A stretch of DNA of 64,000 nucleotides from Stappia sp. TSB10P1A (GCF_900185725.1 NZ_FYAU01000035.1:242368-306367); one strand, 5' to 3'. Shown: positions 46,737 through 57,488, counted from the first letter of the stretch. Numbers and translations: made by a program. Notes: generated by a model from the letters alone, not told the origin.

Positions 46737-47592
46737 GCCCGCTTCACGCGGCAGGTGAAGATTTCTGTGTAACGACTTGAGAACGCCGGCCCTTGGGCCG
46801 GCGTTTTGGTTTTCCGGCTCTCCGAGGGACCGGAGCCGGCCCAGGATACAGGGGACGGCAACCTGGGTGCGGGGTTTGCGCCGGCGGGTCGTTTCCGCCG
46901 CTCGTTGCGCACTCGACCGTTCCCCGCGTCTTCCCGGACGAGCATCGCGAGATCCGGGACCGGGGAGGCACGGCGGCTGCGGTGTCGTTCGGGAGTGCCG
47001 TCGAGAGGCCCTCGGCTCTCCGGTCCCGCATCTGCGCTGCGTGCGGGATGACGAACCGAGAGGGCGGTGCGAGGGCGAGCCCGCCGTCCGGAAGGACGCG
47101 GGGAGAGGTAGTGCGTCCGGGGTACGGGGAGGGGCCGGGTTTCCTCGCCGCCGCTCTGGCAACCAATAGCCCCCGGCTCTGCGCTAGCGCGCGGCCGGGG
47201 TGACCACCTGTGGGGATGCGAGGCCGTGCCTCTTTCTCAGGCCGTCATCCCGGCCGCAGGCGAAGCCGGAGCGCCGGGAGCCATTGGCACCCTCAGCAAG
47301 CGTGAGGCGGGAGCGCATCGCCACCTCCACGGCTGTCACGCCTGCGCAGGCAGGCGTCCAGTATACGCCGGGGCGGGGTGGGTGTGCGAAAGCAGCCGCC
47401 TCTGGGAGCGCCGTCGACAGGCCCTCGGCTCGCCGGTCCCGGGTCGCGCTTCGCCTTGCCCGGGATGACGAGAGGAGAGGGCGATGCGCGCGGAGGACGC
47501 AGGGGAGAGGGCGGCGTCCGGAGGCAGCCGGGCAATGCAGCGAAGCGATGCAGCCAGGCGATCCGGTCAGGCGAGGCAGCGAGGCGATCCGG
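46737..47592. repeat. Repeat-filled intergenic tract 1
   Basis: 856 bp with no gene. It contains mosaic repeat units also found at 56.8-57.9 kb: the 52-bp unit at 46920-46971, a CCCTCGGCT...CCGGTCCCG / CGGGATGACGA unit at about 47006-47053 and again at about 47418-47470, and a TCATCCCGGCCGCAGGCG unit at 47245-47270. Short open frames across it are Arg/Gly/Pro-rich and read on both strands, as expected of GC-rich repeats. Confidence 0.7.
46920..46971. repeat. 52-bp repeat, copy 1
   Basis: Identical over 52 bp to 57249-57300, about 10 kb away. It contains the internal complement CCCGGAC ... ATCCGGG. Confidence 0.85.
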
Positions 47593-48654
47593 TCAGGCGA
47601 CGCGGGTGTTGTCGGTTTCCACGTCCGGGTCGGTTTCGCAGCGCACCAGATTGCGGCCCGCAGCCTTGGCGGCATAGAGGGCGGTGTCGGCGCGCGCCAG
47701 CAGCGACTGCGGCGTATCGGTGCCCCGGAAGGTCGAAACGCCGATGGAAATGGTGATGCGGCCGAGATTCTCGCCGGTGGAACGCTTGACCAGTTCCTTG
47801 GACAGCACCGCCCGGCGGATGTGCTCGGCCACGGTCACCGCCTGGCGCAGCGAAGTGTGCGGCAGCAGGATGGCGAATTCCTCGCCGCCGTAACGGCAGG
47901 CGACGTCGTGGCCCTTGACGTTCTGCTTGACCGCCAGCGCCACGAGACGCAGCACCTGATCGCCGGTCTGATGGCCATAGGTGTCGTTGAACTTCTTGAA
48001 ATGGTCGATGTCGGTGAGCAGCAGCGACAGCGGCTCCTGGCTCTGCGCCGCATCCTTGACCATGCGCTCGATCGTGTGGTCGAAATGCCGGCGATTGCTG
48101 AGCGTCGTCAGCTCGTCGGTCAGCGACTCGTAGCGGATCGCCTCAAGGCTCTCCTGCAACTCCTCGATCTGCTGCCGCGACTCGATGAGCTGGCCCTCGA
48201 GCTGCCGGTTCGAATCGGCGGTGTTGCGGGTGGCGAGGAGCAGATGCGCGACAAGCTGCTTGAGCTGCTGCGGATCCTTGAGCGTCTCGAGCTGGCTCTG
48301 GGCGCCGGCCAGCGACTGGCCGTACTCGCTGACCGAATCGGCGCTCTGCCCGAGCAGATCGACCATGTCGCGGATCTCGTCCGACAGCTTCTCGCCGACC
48401 TCGTCGATGCGGTCGCCAAGCTTCGTCGGCGACAGGAAGCTGTTGTAGATCTGCTGGAGCTGATCGGTCGTCACCGTGCCGGCCGCGCCGACGATCTGGT
48501 TGACCGCCCTGTTCAACGAGTGGTTGAAACCAGCCGCATACGTGTACCAGAGTTCATAGAATCGCGGATAGGCCGGCAAGACGTTCTTGCGGATGTATTT
48601 CAGCGCCGCGTCACCATAGACGATGGTGCGCTTGTGGTCGTCTTCCTGGGCCAT
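47593..48654 (-). CDS. Diguanylate cyclase (GGEEF) without inhibitory site
   Basis: The 353-residue cytoplasmic protein has a helical N-terminal half (coiled-coil-like around 85-175). A GGDEF domain from about 176 has the intact active motif GGEEF (256-260) and substrate-site FKKFNDTYGH. The RxxD allosteric I-site that normally precedes the motif reads KGHD (247-250), so product inhibition may be absent. ATG 48654 (MAQEDDHK) is preferred over 48723. The repeat tract starts right at its stop. Confidence 0.92.
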   Translation of the reverse strand: MAQEDDHKRTIVYGDAALKYIRKNVLPAYPRFYELWYTYAAGFNHSLNRAVNQIVGAAGTVTTDQLQQIYNSFLSPTKLGDRIDEVGEKLSDEIRDMVDLLGQSADSVSEYGQSLAGAQSQLETLKDPQQLKQLVAHLLLATRNTADSNRQLEGQLIESRQQIEELQESLEAIRYESLTDELTTLSNRRHFDHTIERMVKDAAQSQEPLSLLLTDIDHFKKFNDTYGHQTGDQVLRLVALAVKQNVKGHDVACRYGGEEFAILLPHTSLRQAVTVAEHIRRAVLSKELVKRSTGENLGRITISIGVSTFRGTDTPQSLLARADTALYAAKAAGRNLVRCETDPDVETDNTRVA

Positions 48655-49102
48655 GCGATGTTCCACACGTCTCGGTTTCGTGCTGGAAAAATGCACGCGA
48701 CCTCGAAAAGGATCTATTCTCACTTTTGACAGTGAAGCCTTAAGGCACGGTTAAGCATAATTGAAAGTTCCGTCAACGGAGCGTACGCCCAAAAAGGCGC
48801 CAGTGCCCGGAAATCGGCAGAACAGCGCAAAAGCGGCCGCAAGCGAGCGTCCGGGCCGGCCTTGCGGCGATCCGGCGGGCTTCGCATGGCATCTCGGCGG
48901 CCGGCGGGCGGGCGCCCTTCGCCTTGCGGGAACAGGTGAAACAGCATCTTGTGCCGGCAGGTGAGGCCGGGGCCCGGCCACAACCAAAAAGGGCAGGCGC
49001 TGGACCTGCCCCTTCCCCCCGTCGCGTTCCGCGAGGGAGCGCACACGGTGCCATCGATTCGGTCTTTCGGCCCCGCCACGGCGGAGCGCCAGGACGGCGA
49101 GG
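48655..49102. other. 448-bp intergenic region between the GGEEF gene and the DEAD-box helicase gene
   Basis: It contains the promoter side of the GGEEF gene (AT-richer stretch near 48700-48780) and the helicase terminator at 48986-49011. I see no gene; open frames on both strands are mutual shadows of GC-rich DNA. Confidence 0.6.
48986..49011 (-). terminator. Terminator of the DEAD-box helicase gene
   Basis: Read on the minus strand, GGGCAGG-N7-CCTGCCC is followed at once by TTTTT. It lies about 90 bp after the helicase stop. Confidence 0.8.
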
Positions 49103-50758
<1,656 letters not shown>

Positions 50759-50831
50759 ATGACCTTGATGGTATGACAGGGACGAAAGCCATGCCCCGGC
50801 AGCGTCCTGCGGGGCCGGCACTTTGGCGCGC

Positions 50832-50859
50832 ACACTACAGTTTCAAAATAAAATGTCAA
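50832..50859 (-). promoter_or_regulatory. Candidate promoter of the DEAD-box helicase gene
   Basis: On the minus strand a perfect TTGACA (50859-50854) lies 16 bp before TAGTGT (50837-50832), in an AT-rich patch. This predicts a leader of about 65 nt. Confidence 0.5.
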
Positions 50860-50924
50860 TGACACACAGTCGCGGGACCGGTCTTGCCAAGAATTTCGCT
50901 CAGGATCGCCGCCGGCGCCCGCCG

Positions 50925-51335
50925 TCAGTTACTTGCCGGCTGAAACAGGTAGCCTGTCGGATCGTCTTTTTCCAGAAACAGCTCATACGTGGTTTCGCCG
51001 ACATCGACGAAGGCCACGACCCCGTGGGCGTCGGCCTCGCTGCGCAGCGCCGCGATCCGCCCCTCCAGCTCCGCCGTCTCGGCGACCTCGACCAGCGCCG
51101 CCCCCTCGCGCAGGATGAAGATCCGGTCGCGCGCGCTCTCGCGCACCACCACGAAGGCGGTGCCGCTGCCCTCCGGTCCGGCCAGCCGGGTCATCCCCTG
51201 GAACTCGTCCGGCAGGGCGGCGACGAAGTCGGCGACCGGATCGGCGCGAACGGGAAGCGACGCCAAACACAGGGCAAGGCCCGCGGCCGCGAGAGCGAGA
51301 CGGGTGGCCAAACGGGGAGCGAGAGGGGCGGTCAT
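50925..51335 (-). CDS. Small secreted protein of unknown function
   Basis: The 136-residue protein has a signal peptide (LALAAAGLALCLASLPVRA-DP). The mature part has alternating strands and helices (GSGTAFVVVRESARDRIFILREG ... GVVAFVDVGETTYELFLEKDD). GGAGG lies 8 bp before ATG 51335; starts at 51353 and 51395 are less likely. I do not recognise the family. It sits 52 bp after the sulfotransferase-like gene, on the same strand. Confidence 0.65.
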   Translation of the reverse strand: MTAPLAPRLATRLALAAAGLALCLASLPVRADPVADFVAALPDEFQGMTRLAGPEGSGTAFVVVRESARDRIFILREGAALVEVAETAELEGRIAALRSEADAHGVVAFVDVGETTYELFLEKDDPTGYLFQPASN

Positions 51336-51391
51336 GGTCGGGTCCTCCTGCATGCGGGTGTGGGGATCCTGCGCCACGCGGCGAGGGCGGG

Positions 51392-52219
51392 TCAACCGGG
51401 GGCGCCGATCACCGGCAGGGCAAGGCTCGTGCCCTCGTAGAAATTGCGATAGTCGGCGGCATAGCGGCGGCGCACGGCAAGGCGCAGCACCGGCTCGATC
51501 TCGCCGACGAGGGCGGCGATCGCCTCGCCATGCGGCTCGGCGATGCCCGGCAGCGGGCCGATATCGATGCCGCAGGCATGCGCCAGGTCGGCGCGCAGCC
51601 CCTGCCAGTCGGCCTCGCCGGTCTCGTGGCGCAGCAGGCGCGTCGGCAGCAGCCGCGCCTTGTGGGTGAGGATCGCGGTCTGGCTGCGATAGGCGTTGGG
51701 GCTCTTCCAGTCCGGCAGGGCGCAGACGCGGGCAACGAAGCCGGCGAAATCGTCGTCGGGACGGAAGGCGCGGTCGGCACCGGGAGGCGGCGCGGCCTCG
51801 GTGCGCATGCGGTGGAAACAGGCGGCGAGCCGGGTCAGCGGATCGCGCACCACGGAAAACACCAGCGCGCCGGGATGGCGGCGCATGAGCTGGCGCCCGG
51901 ACAGGAGATTGAGCCCGTCGGCCCAGGAGGCGAGGGTGCCGGTGGCATAGGCGCAGGCGTCGTCGCCGGCCTCCGGTTCGGTCTCTGTCTCCGTCTCGGC
52001 TCCCGTTACGTCCTCCGTCTCGTCGTCCTCGAAATCGTCGGTGTCGAAGGGAATGCCGCCATTGCCGGCGGTCAGGCGCAGCAGGGCCTGGCGGATGTCC
52101 TCGCTCGCCGAATTGGGGCAGCGGCCATAGGCAAGGCCGAGATGGGGAAGCACAAGGAAGCTGTGGTCGCGCAGCGGCCGGCGTCGGCGGATATAGGCGT
52201 GGAGAATCGCCTTCAGCAC
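51392..52219 (-). CDS. Sulfotransferase family 2-like protein with acidic insert
   Basis: The 275-residue protein resembles PAPS-dependent sulfotransferases. GRCPNSASED near residue 33 is in the place of the 5'-phosphosulfate loop, and VVRDPLTRLAACFHRM looks like the 3'-phosphate motif (RDPxxRLxSxF). Residues ~59-87 form an acidic Asp/Glu/Thr-rich insert with ETETETE repeats, unusual in the family. The acceptor is unknown; a cell-surface polysaccharide is possible. Confidence 0.72.
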   Translation of the reverse strand: MLKAILHAYIRRRRPLRDHSFLVLPHLGLAYGRCPNSASEDIRQALLRLTAGNGGIPFDTDDFEDDETEDVTGAETETETEPEAGDDACAYATGTLASWADGLNLLSGRQLMRRHPGALVFSVVRDPLTRLAACFHRMRTEAAPPPGADRAFRPDDDFAGFVARVCALPDWKSPNAYRSQTAILTHKARLLPTRLLRHETGEADWQGLRADLAHACGIDIGPLPGIAEPHGEAIAALVGEIEPVLRLAVRRRYAADYRNFYEGTSLALPVIGAPG

Positions 52220-52311
52220 GGCATCGGCTTCCTGTGACTGGGTCGCGGACGCCCGGCGCCGTTCGACCTTGTTATAATTTTGCCCGCCCGGCGGGGGCGG
52301 GGATCAATTCG

Positions 52312-52330
52312 GCCCGCCCGCGGGGCGGGC
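52312..52330. repeat. GC-rich inverted repeat downstream of parE
   Basis: 7-bp arms (GCCCGCC/GGCGGGC) with a 5-base loop, in the 233-bp gap between parE and the sulfotransferase-like gene. There is no T-run, so terminator function is uncertain. Confidence 0.4.
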
Positions 52331-52452
52331 AGGGCCTTTCAGCATTAATGGATGAGCGATATGGCGGAAAGACGGTTTTCGACTTTTCCGCGCAACGGCA
52401 TGACGAAACGCAGGCTTTCGGCCGGCCTCCAGAAATCTGCCAAGGTAGGGCT

Positions 52453-54555
52453 CTAGATGTCGAGTTCCTCGGCGAAGCAGGCGTTTTCCTGGATGAACTG
52501 GAAGCGCGCCTCGGGCTTGTTGCCCATCAGCCGCTCCACTGCCGAGCCGGTGCCTTCCGGATCGGCGGCGCTGATCTCGACGCGCAAGAGGCTGCGCTTC
52601 ACCGGGTCCATCGTCGTCTCCTTGAGCTGGGCGGGAAGCATCTCGCCGAGGCCCTTGAAGCGGCCGATGTCGACCTTGGCACTGCCCTTGAACTCGCGGG
52701 CGAGCAGCGCGTCCTTGTGGGCGTCGTCGCGGGCATAGAGCGTGCGCCCGCCCTGGGTCAGCCGGTAGAGCGGCGGATTGGCGAGATAGAGGTGGCCGCC
52801 CCGGATAAGCTCGGGCATCTCGCGGTAGAAGAAGGTGATCAGCAGCGAGGCGATATGGGCGCCGTCGACATCGGCGTCCGTCATGATCACCACCTTCTCG
52901 TAGCGAAGGTCGGCATCGCGATAGGTCTTGCCCGTGCCGCAGCCGAGCGCCTGGATCAGGTCGGCGAGCTGCTGGTTGGCGGCGAACTTGTCGCGCCCGG
53001 CGCTGGCGACGTTGAGGATCTTGCCGCGCAAGGGGAGGACGGCCTGGTTGAGCCGGTTGCGGGCCTGCTTGGCGGAGCCGCCGGCCGAATCGCCCTCGAC
53101 GATGAACAGCTCCGAGCCGGCCGCCTGGTTGGAGGCGCAGTCGGCGAGCTTGCCCGGCAGGCGCAGCTTGCGCACCGCGGTCTTGCGGGCGACGTCCTTC
53201 TCCTGGCGCCGGCGCAGCCGCTCCTCGGCCCGGTCGATCACCCAGTCGAGCAGCTTGTTGGCCTGGTTGGGCGAGGCGGTCAGCCAGTGGTCGAAGGCAT
53301 CGCGCACGGCGGTCTCGACGATGCGGGTCGCCTCGGAGGTCGCCAGCTTGTCCTTGGTCTGGCCGACGAATTCCGGCTCGCGGATGAAGACGGAGAGCAT
53401 GGCGCCGGCCGAGGTGACGATGTCGTCGCCGGTGATGACGGCGGCCTTCTTGTTGCCGGTCAGCTCGGCATAGGCCTTGAGCCCGCGCAGCAGGGCATAG
53501 CGCAGGCCCGCCTCATGGGTGCCGCCCTCGGGCGTCGGCACGGTGTTACAGTAGGAATTGATGAAGCCGTCGCCGGCGAACCAGGTGATGGCCCATTCGA
53601 CGGCGCCATGGCGGCCGGTCTCTTTCGTCCGGCCGGCGAAGGTGTCGTCGATGACGCGGCGCTCCTTGCCGAGCGCATCCTGGAGATAGTCGCGCAGGCC
53701 GCCGGGGAAGTGGAAGGTCGCCTCCGGCTCAACGCCCTCGCGCGTGGCGACCTCCGGGTCGCAGCGCCAGCGGATCTCGACGCCGGAGAAGAGATAGGCC
53801 TTGGAGCGCGCCATCTTGAACAGGCGCGCCGCCTTGAACGCCGCGCCCTTGCCGAAGATCTGCTCGTCGGGAAGGAAGCGCACCAGGGTGCCGCGCCGGT
53901 TCTGCACGTCGCCGACGCATTCCAGCGGGCCGACCGGCGCGCCGCGGCGGAACACCTGGCGGTAGAGCTTGCGGGCGCGAGCGACCTCGACGGTCAGTTC
54001 CTGCGACAGGGCGTTGACCACCGAAACGCCGACGCCATGCAGGCCGCCGGAGGTCTCGTAGACCTTGCTGTCGAATTTTCCGCCGGCATGCAGCGTGGTC
54101 ATGATGACTTCGAGCGCCGACTTGTCGCGGTGCTTGGGATGCGGGTCGACCGGAATGCCGCGGCCGTTGTCGACGACGGTCAGGCTGCCGTCGGCGCCCA
54201 GCGTCACCTCGATCCAACTGGCATGGCCGGCCACCGCCTCGTCCATCGAATTGTCGATGACCTCGGCAAAGAGGTGATGCAGCGCGCGCTCGTCGGTGCC
54301 GCCGATATACATGCCCGGACGCCGGCGCACCGGCTCCAGCCCTTCCAGCACCTCGATATGCTCGGCCGTGTAGTCGGAGCCGTCGCCGCGCTCGGCGCGC
54401 GCAGGCGCGCTGCGGCGGGCGCTCGGCGCGGGCGCCGGGATCGATGCCGATGCCGATGCCGATGCCGAGGTTGGGCGCTCGACCGTCGCGGCGCTGGCCT
54501 GCTTGCCGGGGGACGGGGCGGCGCCCGTGTCGAAGAGGTCGTGGTCGATGCTCAT
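52453..54555 (-). CDS. parE: DNA topoisomerase IV subunit B
   Basis: It is the ATPase subunit of the decatenating topoisomerase. The 700 residues have a GHKL ATPase (EVIDNSMDEAVAG, VVDNGRGIPV, GGLHGVGVSVVNALS), a transducer and a TOPRIM domain (LFIVEGDSAGGSAKQARNR, IMTDADVDGAHIA). The N-terminal ~55 residues are an Ala/Ser/Pro-rich extension that includes an ASASASAS run encoded by a hexanucleotide repeat. Comparison with GyrB favours ParE because of the length. Confidence 0.95.
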   Translation of the reverse strand: MSIDHDLFDTGAAPSPGKQASAATVERPTSASASASASIPAPAPSARRSAPARAERGDGSDYTAEHIEVLEGLEPVRRRPGMYIGGTDERALHHLFAEVIDNSMDEAVAGHASWIEVTLGADGSLTVVDNGRGIPVDPHPKHRDKSALEVIMTTLHAGGKFDSKVYETSGGLHGVGVSVVNALSQELTVEVARARKLYRQVFRRGAPVGPLECVGDVQNRRGTLVRFLPDEQIFGKGAAFKAARLFKMARSKAYLFSGVEIRWRCDPEVATREGVEPEATFHFPGGLRDYLQDALGKERRVIDDTFAGRTKETGRHGAVEWAITWFAGDGFINSYCNTVPTPEGGTHEAGLRYALLRGLKAYAELTGNKKAAVITGDDIVTSAGAMLSVFIREPEFVGQTKDKLATSEATRIVETAVRDAFDHWLTASPNQANKLLDWVIDRAEERLRRRQEKDVARKTAVRKLRLPGKLADCASNQAAGSELFIVEGDSAGGSAKQARNRLNQAVLPLRGKILNVASAGRDKFAANQQLADLIQALGCGTGKTYRDADLRYEKVVIMTDADVDGAHIASLLITFFYREMPELIRGGHLYLANPPLYRLTQGGRTLYARDDAHKDALLAREFKGSAKVDIGRFKGLGEMLPAQLKETTMDPVKRSLLRVEISAADPEGTGSAVERLMGNKPEARFQFIQENACFAEELDI
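54443..54466. repeat. Hexanucleotide tandem repeat in parE
   Basis: Four exact GATGCC units in a row on the plus strand, encoding alternating Ala-Ser in the N-terminal extension of ParE. Copy-number change would keep the frame. Confidence 0.85.
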
Positions 54556-54737
54556 GCTCTGTCCGGTCGGGGGCGCGGGTCCGCGCCCGAATCATTCACC
54601 AAGTCTGCCAAGTGCGGCGGATTCGGCCAAGGATCAAGCATTGAGTGCCCGGCCAACAACCGTTTTTCAACTCCTCCCTGGCAGGATGGCGATGCGGCCC
54701 GAGGGTTGAGAGGCGGGCGGAACCGGAGGGAATGGTC

Positions 54738-54836
54738 ATGAACATCATTTCGCACAAGGGAGTGGCGCGCCGGGTCGACCTGGTGGCGGCGGGGGCGCTG
54801 ATCGTCTCCGCGCTGGTGAATGTGCTTCTCGGGTGA
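54738..54836 (+). CDS. Candidate 32-residue membrane peptide
   Basis: A short frame starts MNIISHKGVARR and ends in a hydrophobic helix (LVAAGALIVSALVNVLLG). GGAGGG lies 7 bp before ATG 54738; another ATG at 54732 is too close to that RBS. It diverges from parE, and a hairpin follows 28 bp after the stop. The combination of a strong RBS, a membrane helix and a terminator-like hairpin supports a real small protein. The function is unknown. Confidence 0.5.
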   Translation: MNIISHKGVARRVDLVAAGALIVSALVNVLLG

Positions 54837-55366
54837 GCGGTCCGTCGGCCCTGTCGTTTGTGACGAGTCTGCAACAGTGTTGCAAGACTCTTCCATGGGC
54901 GAGGGGATCGGGGCGGCCATGCCGCGTTTCGGCCATTTTTTGACGGCCACCGTGACGGGTGTCCGAAGCCTGTGCCGGGGAATGCGGCGGCGGGATGGCG
55001 GGCACGGTCCTACTCTTGCCCAGTTGCCGGTCTAGAGTCCGGAGAGAACAGGAAGAGGAGGCCCGCATGGCGGAACTCGGCGACTGGCAGGTGCGCCGAT
55101 CCGTATCGTGACGGGCAGTCGGGGAGGTCTCTCCCCGGACAGGATCAGGGGCAGAACAGACGGGGGGACGTGGCGCCGATGCGCGCCGCGCAACCTGACG
55201 GGTCCGCCCGGCGGCGCGACGGCCTTTCGGCTTTCGGCATCCGGACGAGGACCCGCGAGATAAGGACAGGACGCTTGCGCGAAGGGCACGCTTCACGATG
55301 CGACACGGCCGCCGATGGCTGCCGGCACGCGAAGACAGATGACCCGGCGCGGGCGCGAGGTGCTCA
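54837..55366. other. 530-bp intergenic region before exoR-like gene
   Basis: After the hairpin at 54865-54890 I see no further gene. Open frames in 54972-55370 and on the opposite strand are Arg/Gly-rich and lack ribosome binding sites. The exoR promoter must lie in its second half, but no clear -35/-10 pair stands out. Confidence 0.5.
54865..54890. terminator. Hairpin after the small membrane peptide gene
   Basis: An 11-bp stem (GAGTCTGCAAC/GTTGC-A-AGACTC) with one bulged A and a 3-base loop. TTCC follows. It is a terminator candidate for the 54738 gene. Confidence 0.5.
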
Positions 55367-56260
55367 ATGATGCGGATCGTCGGTTCAGGCCTTGTGTGCG
55401 CTGTCGCCCGAACTCTGGTCGCGGCTCTGGCTGTGACGCTGGTCGCGCCGGTTGCGGCCCCCGTTGCTGCCCTGGCGCAGGAAACGGCTGCGGAAGCGGC
55501 GGCGAGACTGTCGGGCGCGGCGCCTGCCTCGCAGGATCTCTCGCCCGGCGAGGCGCTGCGCGTCGGCGCGCAGTTCTACTATGCCGGCGAGAAGGAGCGG
55601 GCGCTCGACTCGCTGCGCTTCGCGGCCGAGCAGGGCCACCCGCTCGCCGCCTGGAAGCTCGGGCGGATGTATTCGCGCGGCGACGGCGTGCAGGAAGACG
55701 ACATCAAGGCGTTCGAATATTTCCGCCAGGTCGCCTCGAAATATGCCGACGACAGCCCGACCTCGCCGCGCGCGCCGTTCATCGCCAGCGCCTTTGTCGA
55801 GCTCGGCTCCTATTACCTCACCGGCATCAACAACAGCGCGATCCAGCCGAACGTGGCGCGGGCGCGCGAGATCTTCACCTATGCCGCCTCCTATTTCGGC
55901 GACGCGGATGCCCAGTTCCATCTCGGCATGCTGTATCTCGACGAGCAGGAGCGCGACCCGCACATGGCGGCGCGCTGGCTGAAGCTCGCCGCGCAGAAGG
56001 GCCATCTGATGGCGCAGGCGCGGCTTGGCGAACTGCTGTCGAACGGCGAGTTCCGCGGCGTGGAAAACCGCACCGACGGGTTGATGTGGCTGACGGTCGC
56101 CCAGCGCCGGGCGCAGGGCGCCGATGCGCTGTGGATCGGCGAGGCGCAGGAGCGCAGCTTCGGCCTCGCCTCCGAGAAGGTGCGCCGCCGCGCCGCCGCC
56201 ATGGCCGACAGTTGGCTGGCGAAGAACGGCACCTTGGTCGCCGGAGCGGCGACCGACTAG
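55367..56260 (+). CDS. exoR: ExoR-like periplasmic Sel1-repeat regulator
   Basis: The 297-residue protein has a signal peptide (AALAVTLVAPVAAPVAALA-QE). Sel1-type helical repeats follow: RALDSLRFAAEQGHPLAAWKL, then AFEYFRQVA, REIFTYAASYFGDADAQFHLGML and ARWLKLAAQKGHLMAQARLGEL. The C-terminal WIGEAQERSFGLASEKVRR segment resembles rhizobial ExoR, which holds the ExoS-ChvI two-component system inactive in the periplasm. Assignment is by overall repeat layout and end motif, from memory. ExoS and ChvI genes are not in the window. Confidence 0.72.
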   Translation: MMRIVGSGLVCAVARTLVAALAVTLVAPVAAPVAALAQETAAEAAARLSGAAPASQDLSPGEALRVGAQFYYAGEKERALDSLRFAAEQGHPLAAWKLGRMYSRGDGVQEDDIKAFEYFRQVASKYADDSPTSPRAPFIASAFVELGSYYLTGINNSAIQPNVARAREIFTYAASYFGDADAQFHLGMLYLDEQERDPHMAARWLKLAAQKGHLMAQARLGELLSNGEFRGVENRTDGLMWLTVAQRRAQGADALWIGEAQERSFGLASEKVRRRAAAMADSWLAKNGTLVAGAATD

Positions 56261-56324
56261 GTGACGCAAAGTACCGCAGCGTCAGAAAGCTCGCCGATGC
56301 CGCGCGTGCGTGCTATCATCGCGC

Positions 56325-56789
56325 ATGCGCAGGACATGGCTGCCCCGCATCCGTATCAGACGGGCCCGTGACGGGCGGGCGGCGCCGGCTCTTTCACGGG
56401 TCGCCGCGGGCAGCGGGCTTGCGCCGATCTCATCTCCCCGCTTGGCCGTTTTGCTGTCGGGCCTGGCATGCGCGGTGTTCCTGGTCGTGGCCTTCGCCGG
56501 GCCGTCCGCCGCCGATCTCGTTGCCGACCGGCCGGGGGGCTCGGGCGGCATCTCCCTTGCGGATGGCAGCAGCGCCGGCACGCGCCCCAACTGCCCCTGC
56601 CGCTATTTCGGCGTGAAGTACCGGATCGGCGAAACCGTTTGCCTGCGCGGCCCCGACGGGCCGAGGCTCGCCCGCTGTTCCATGATGCTCAACAACACCA
56701 CCTGGGAAACGCTCGACCGCTCGTGCCCGACCTCCGCCCGCGCGCCGGTGACGCTCGCCGCGGCATTTCTCTGCCGGCCGGGCGGGTAG
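56325..56789 (+). CDS. Small Cys-rich secreted protein of unknown function
   Basis: The 154-residue protein has an Arg-rich N-terminus, a hydrophobic signal/anchor segment (LAVLLSGLACAVFLVVAFAGPSAA) and a mature part with six Cys (CPC, VCLRG, ARCSMM, RSCPTS, FLCRPG), suggesting disulfides. ATG 56325 is preferred; a GTG at 56310 is possible. I do not recognise a function. Confidence 0.6.
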   Translation: MRRTWLPRIRIRRARDGRAAPALSRVAAGSGLAPISSPRLAVLLSGLACAVFLVVAFAGPSAADLVADRPGGSGGISLADGSSAGTRPNCPCRYFGVKYRIGETVCLRGPDGPRLARCSMMLNNTTWETLDRSCPTSARAPVTLAAAFLCRPGG

Positions 56790-56970
56790 GGGCGTTTTCG
56801 GGGGTTTTCTCGCTCCGGCGTCCTTCCGGCGGCAGGCGAAGCCGGAGAGCCGGGACCGGAGAGCCGCCGCGGTCGTGGGGATGGTCGGGAGCGCACCCCA
56901 TAGGCCCTCGGCTCGCCGGTCCCGGGTCGCGGCTTCGCCTTGCCCGGGATGACGAAAGGAGGGGCCGGCG

Positions 56971-57053
56971 CGTGGGATGACGCGGGGGAGAGCGCGGCGT
57001 CCGGAGGACGCGGGAGAGGTTCCGGTGTCCTCGCGGCCGCTCTGGCAGCCAAT
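56971..57053 (+). repeat. 83-bp direct repeat, copy 1
   Basis: Identical to 57406-57488. Homology continues on both sides with single-base changes and a 2-bp indel, which indicates a tandem duplication of about 435 bp. Confidence 0.9.
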
Positions 57054-57248
57054 GGGCACCGGGTCGCGGCTGCGCCTTGCCCGGTGTGACGGCGGTGGGT
57101 GGGATGACGGCAGGGGGCACTGAAGGGCCGCCTCCGAGGGCGGGGTGACGGCGGAGGTTTCCTCCTCTCTGAGGTCATCCCGGCCGCAGGCGAAGCCGGA
57201 GAGCCGGGAACCATTGGCACCCTTGGCGGAGGTTTGTTGCACAGACCT

Positions 57249-57300
57249 TTCCCCGCGTCTTCCCGGACGAGCATCGCGAGATCCGGGACCGGGGAGGCAC
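57249..57300. repeat. 52-bp repeat, copy 2
   Basis: Identical to 46920-46971 in tract 1. It lies between the two duplicated blocks. Confidence 0.85.
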
Positions 57301-57405
57301 AAGCGTTTGTGGGTTTTCGCCGGGATCGCGTCCCATAGGCCCTCGGCTCTCCGGTCCCGGCTCGGCGCTGCGCGCCGTCCGGGATGACGAAAGGAGGGGC
57401 CTGCG

Positions 57406-57488
57406 CGTGGGATGACGCGGGGGAGAGCGCGGCGTCCGGAGGACGCGGGAGAGGTTCCGGTGTCCTCGCGGCCGCTCTGGCAGCCAAT
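57406..57488 (+). repeat. 83-bp direct repeat, copy 2
   Basis: Second member of the 435-bp-offset duplication, identical to 56971-57053. Confidence 0.9.

Noticed and set aside
46777..47203. Several overlapping 80-140-codon frames in the repeat tract
   Set aside because: They read through repeats on both strands, share the same Gly/Arg/Pro composition and have no ribosome binding sites.
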